The notes beneath the pieces were generated by a model that ran no database searches, was not told the DNA's origin, and was given only the letters and a program-made list of their open reading frames with translations. The position numbers were made by a program, and so were the translations under genes. Below are positions 63,971 through 64,000 of a stretch of DNA of 64,000 nt, piece after piece (the stretch's first letter is position 1; every line of letters begins with the position of its first letter). The DNA lies in the NCBI RefSeq assembly GCF_900102035.1, contig NZ_LT629689.1, positions 5,145,001 through 5,209,000 of the forward strand, given 5' to 3'. This stretch comes from Pseudomonas extremaustralis. Its GTDB lineage: Bacteria > Pseudomonadota > Gammaproteobacteria > Pseudomonadales > Pseudomonadaceae.

Positions 63971-64000
63971 ATGCGCACTGTCATCTTGCGTCGTGGTCTG
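63971..64000 (+). CDS. ssuA: Start of ssuA (sulfonate-binding protein), partial
   Basis: ATG at 63971 with GGAGAGAG just upstream, coding MRTVILRRGL to the window edge. The identity rests only on position after ssuE and on the basic signal-peptide-like start. Confidence 0.6.
   Translation, partial: MRTVILRRGL

Overview
The window looks like a chromosomal segment from a fluorescent pseudomonad of the Pseudomonas fluorescens group. Codon use is GC-rich. The gene order hemB-ppk/ppx, trxA-rho-ubiD, ygfA-6S RNA-zapA/ygfB-pepP-ubiH-ubiI, iron ABC-gcvT-gcvH and argE-argA is the order I know from P. aeruginosa PAO1. An AlgP with KPAA repeats and several REP/REPIN repeats of the GTGGGAGGGGGCTTGC and GTAGGAGCGAGCTTGC types also fit. 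These are recognition calls made by reading, not searches.

Layout. 1-4.2 kb: the 3' end of algP, a TIGR02444 gene, an ABC-F ATPase (YheS type), a small MscS-like channel and a LysE-type exporter. 4.2-7.4 kb (minus strand): a four-gene envelope operon (COG3014 lipoprotein, YcfL-like lipoprotein, LpoB-like lipoprotein, CsgG/LpoB-like periplasmic protein). 7.7-12.7 kb: a cytochrome c-FTR1 iron permease, YaiI, ElbB, a sterol desaturase-type hydroxylase and DedA. 12.8-17.8 kb: hemB-ppk behind a good Pho box, facing ppx. 18.2-22.7 kb: a chaperone-usher fimbrial operon with DUF1120-type subunits. 22.7-26.5 kb: a polar amino-acid ABC importer divergent from a FadR-type regulator, with a FadR-like palindrome between them. 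In PAO1 ppx and trxA are neighbours, so 17.9-26.5 kb looks like a block inserted in this lineage.

26.6-33.4 kb: trxA, rho, ubiD with an overlapping ferredoxin-reductase gene, a small beta-barrel protein, a ChaC-like gamma-glutamylcyclotransferase and a quinone oxidoreductase. 33.5-38.9 kb: a FliL-domain protein and a HlyD/RbbA/permease export system. 38.9-46.1 kb: an EVE protein, a 49-residue membrane protein, 5-formyl-THF cyclo-ligase, 6S RNA, zapA and a ZapB-like gene, facing the ygfB-pepP-ubiH-DUF4442-ubiI operon of ubiquinone synthesis. 46.3-53.9 kb: an iron(III) binding protein and permease (no ATPase), gcvT-gcvH (no gcvP), a DegT aminotransferase, DUF2388, NfeD and SPFH. 53.9-60.1 kb: an orphan GspE-type ATPase, a CYTH-CHAD protein, argE and argA. 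60.1-64 kb: an OprD-family porin, the 1-Cys peroxiredoxin gene lsfA, ssuE and the first codons of ssuA (sulfonate use).

Most of the window is core metabolism. The most unusual signal is a tiny translatable leader (MSPSLFRR, ending in two CGA arginine codons and a stop) behind a very strong ribosome binding site just upstream of argA. It suggests arginine-dependent translational control. Other points worth checking are the FadR-type operator, the Pho-box promoter of hemB-ppk, the LpoB/COG3014 operon, palindromes and a shared motif in the sulfur-starvation promoters, and a REPIN that supplies the stop codon of a coding gene. I found no CRISPR array, no tRNA or rRNA gene, no transposase and no defence system.
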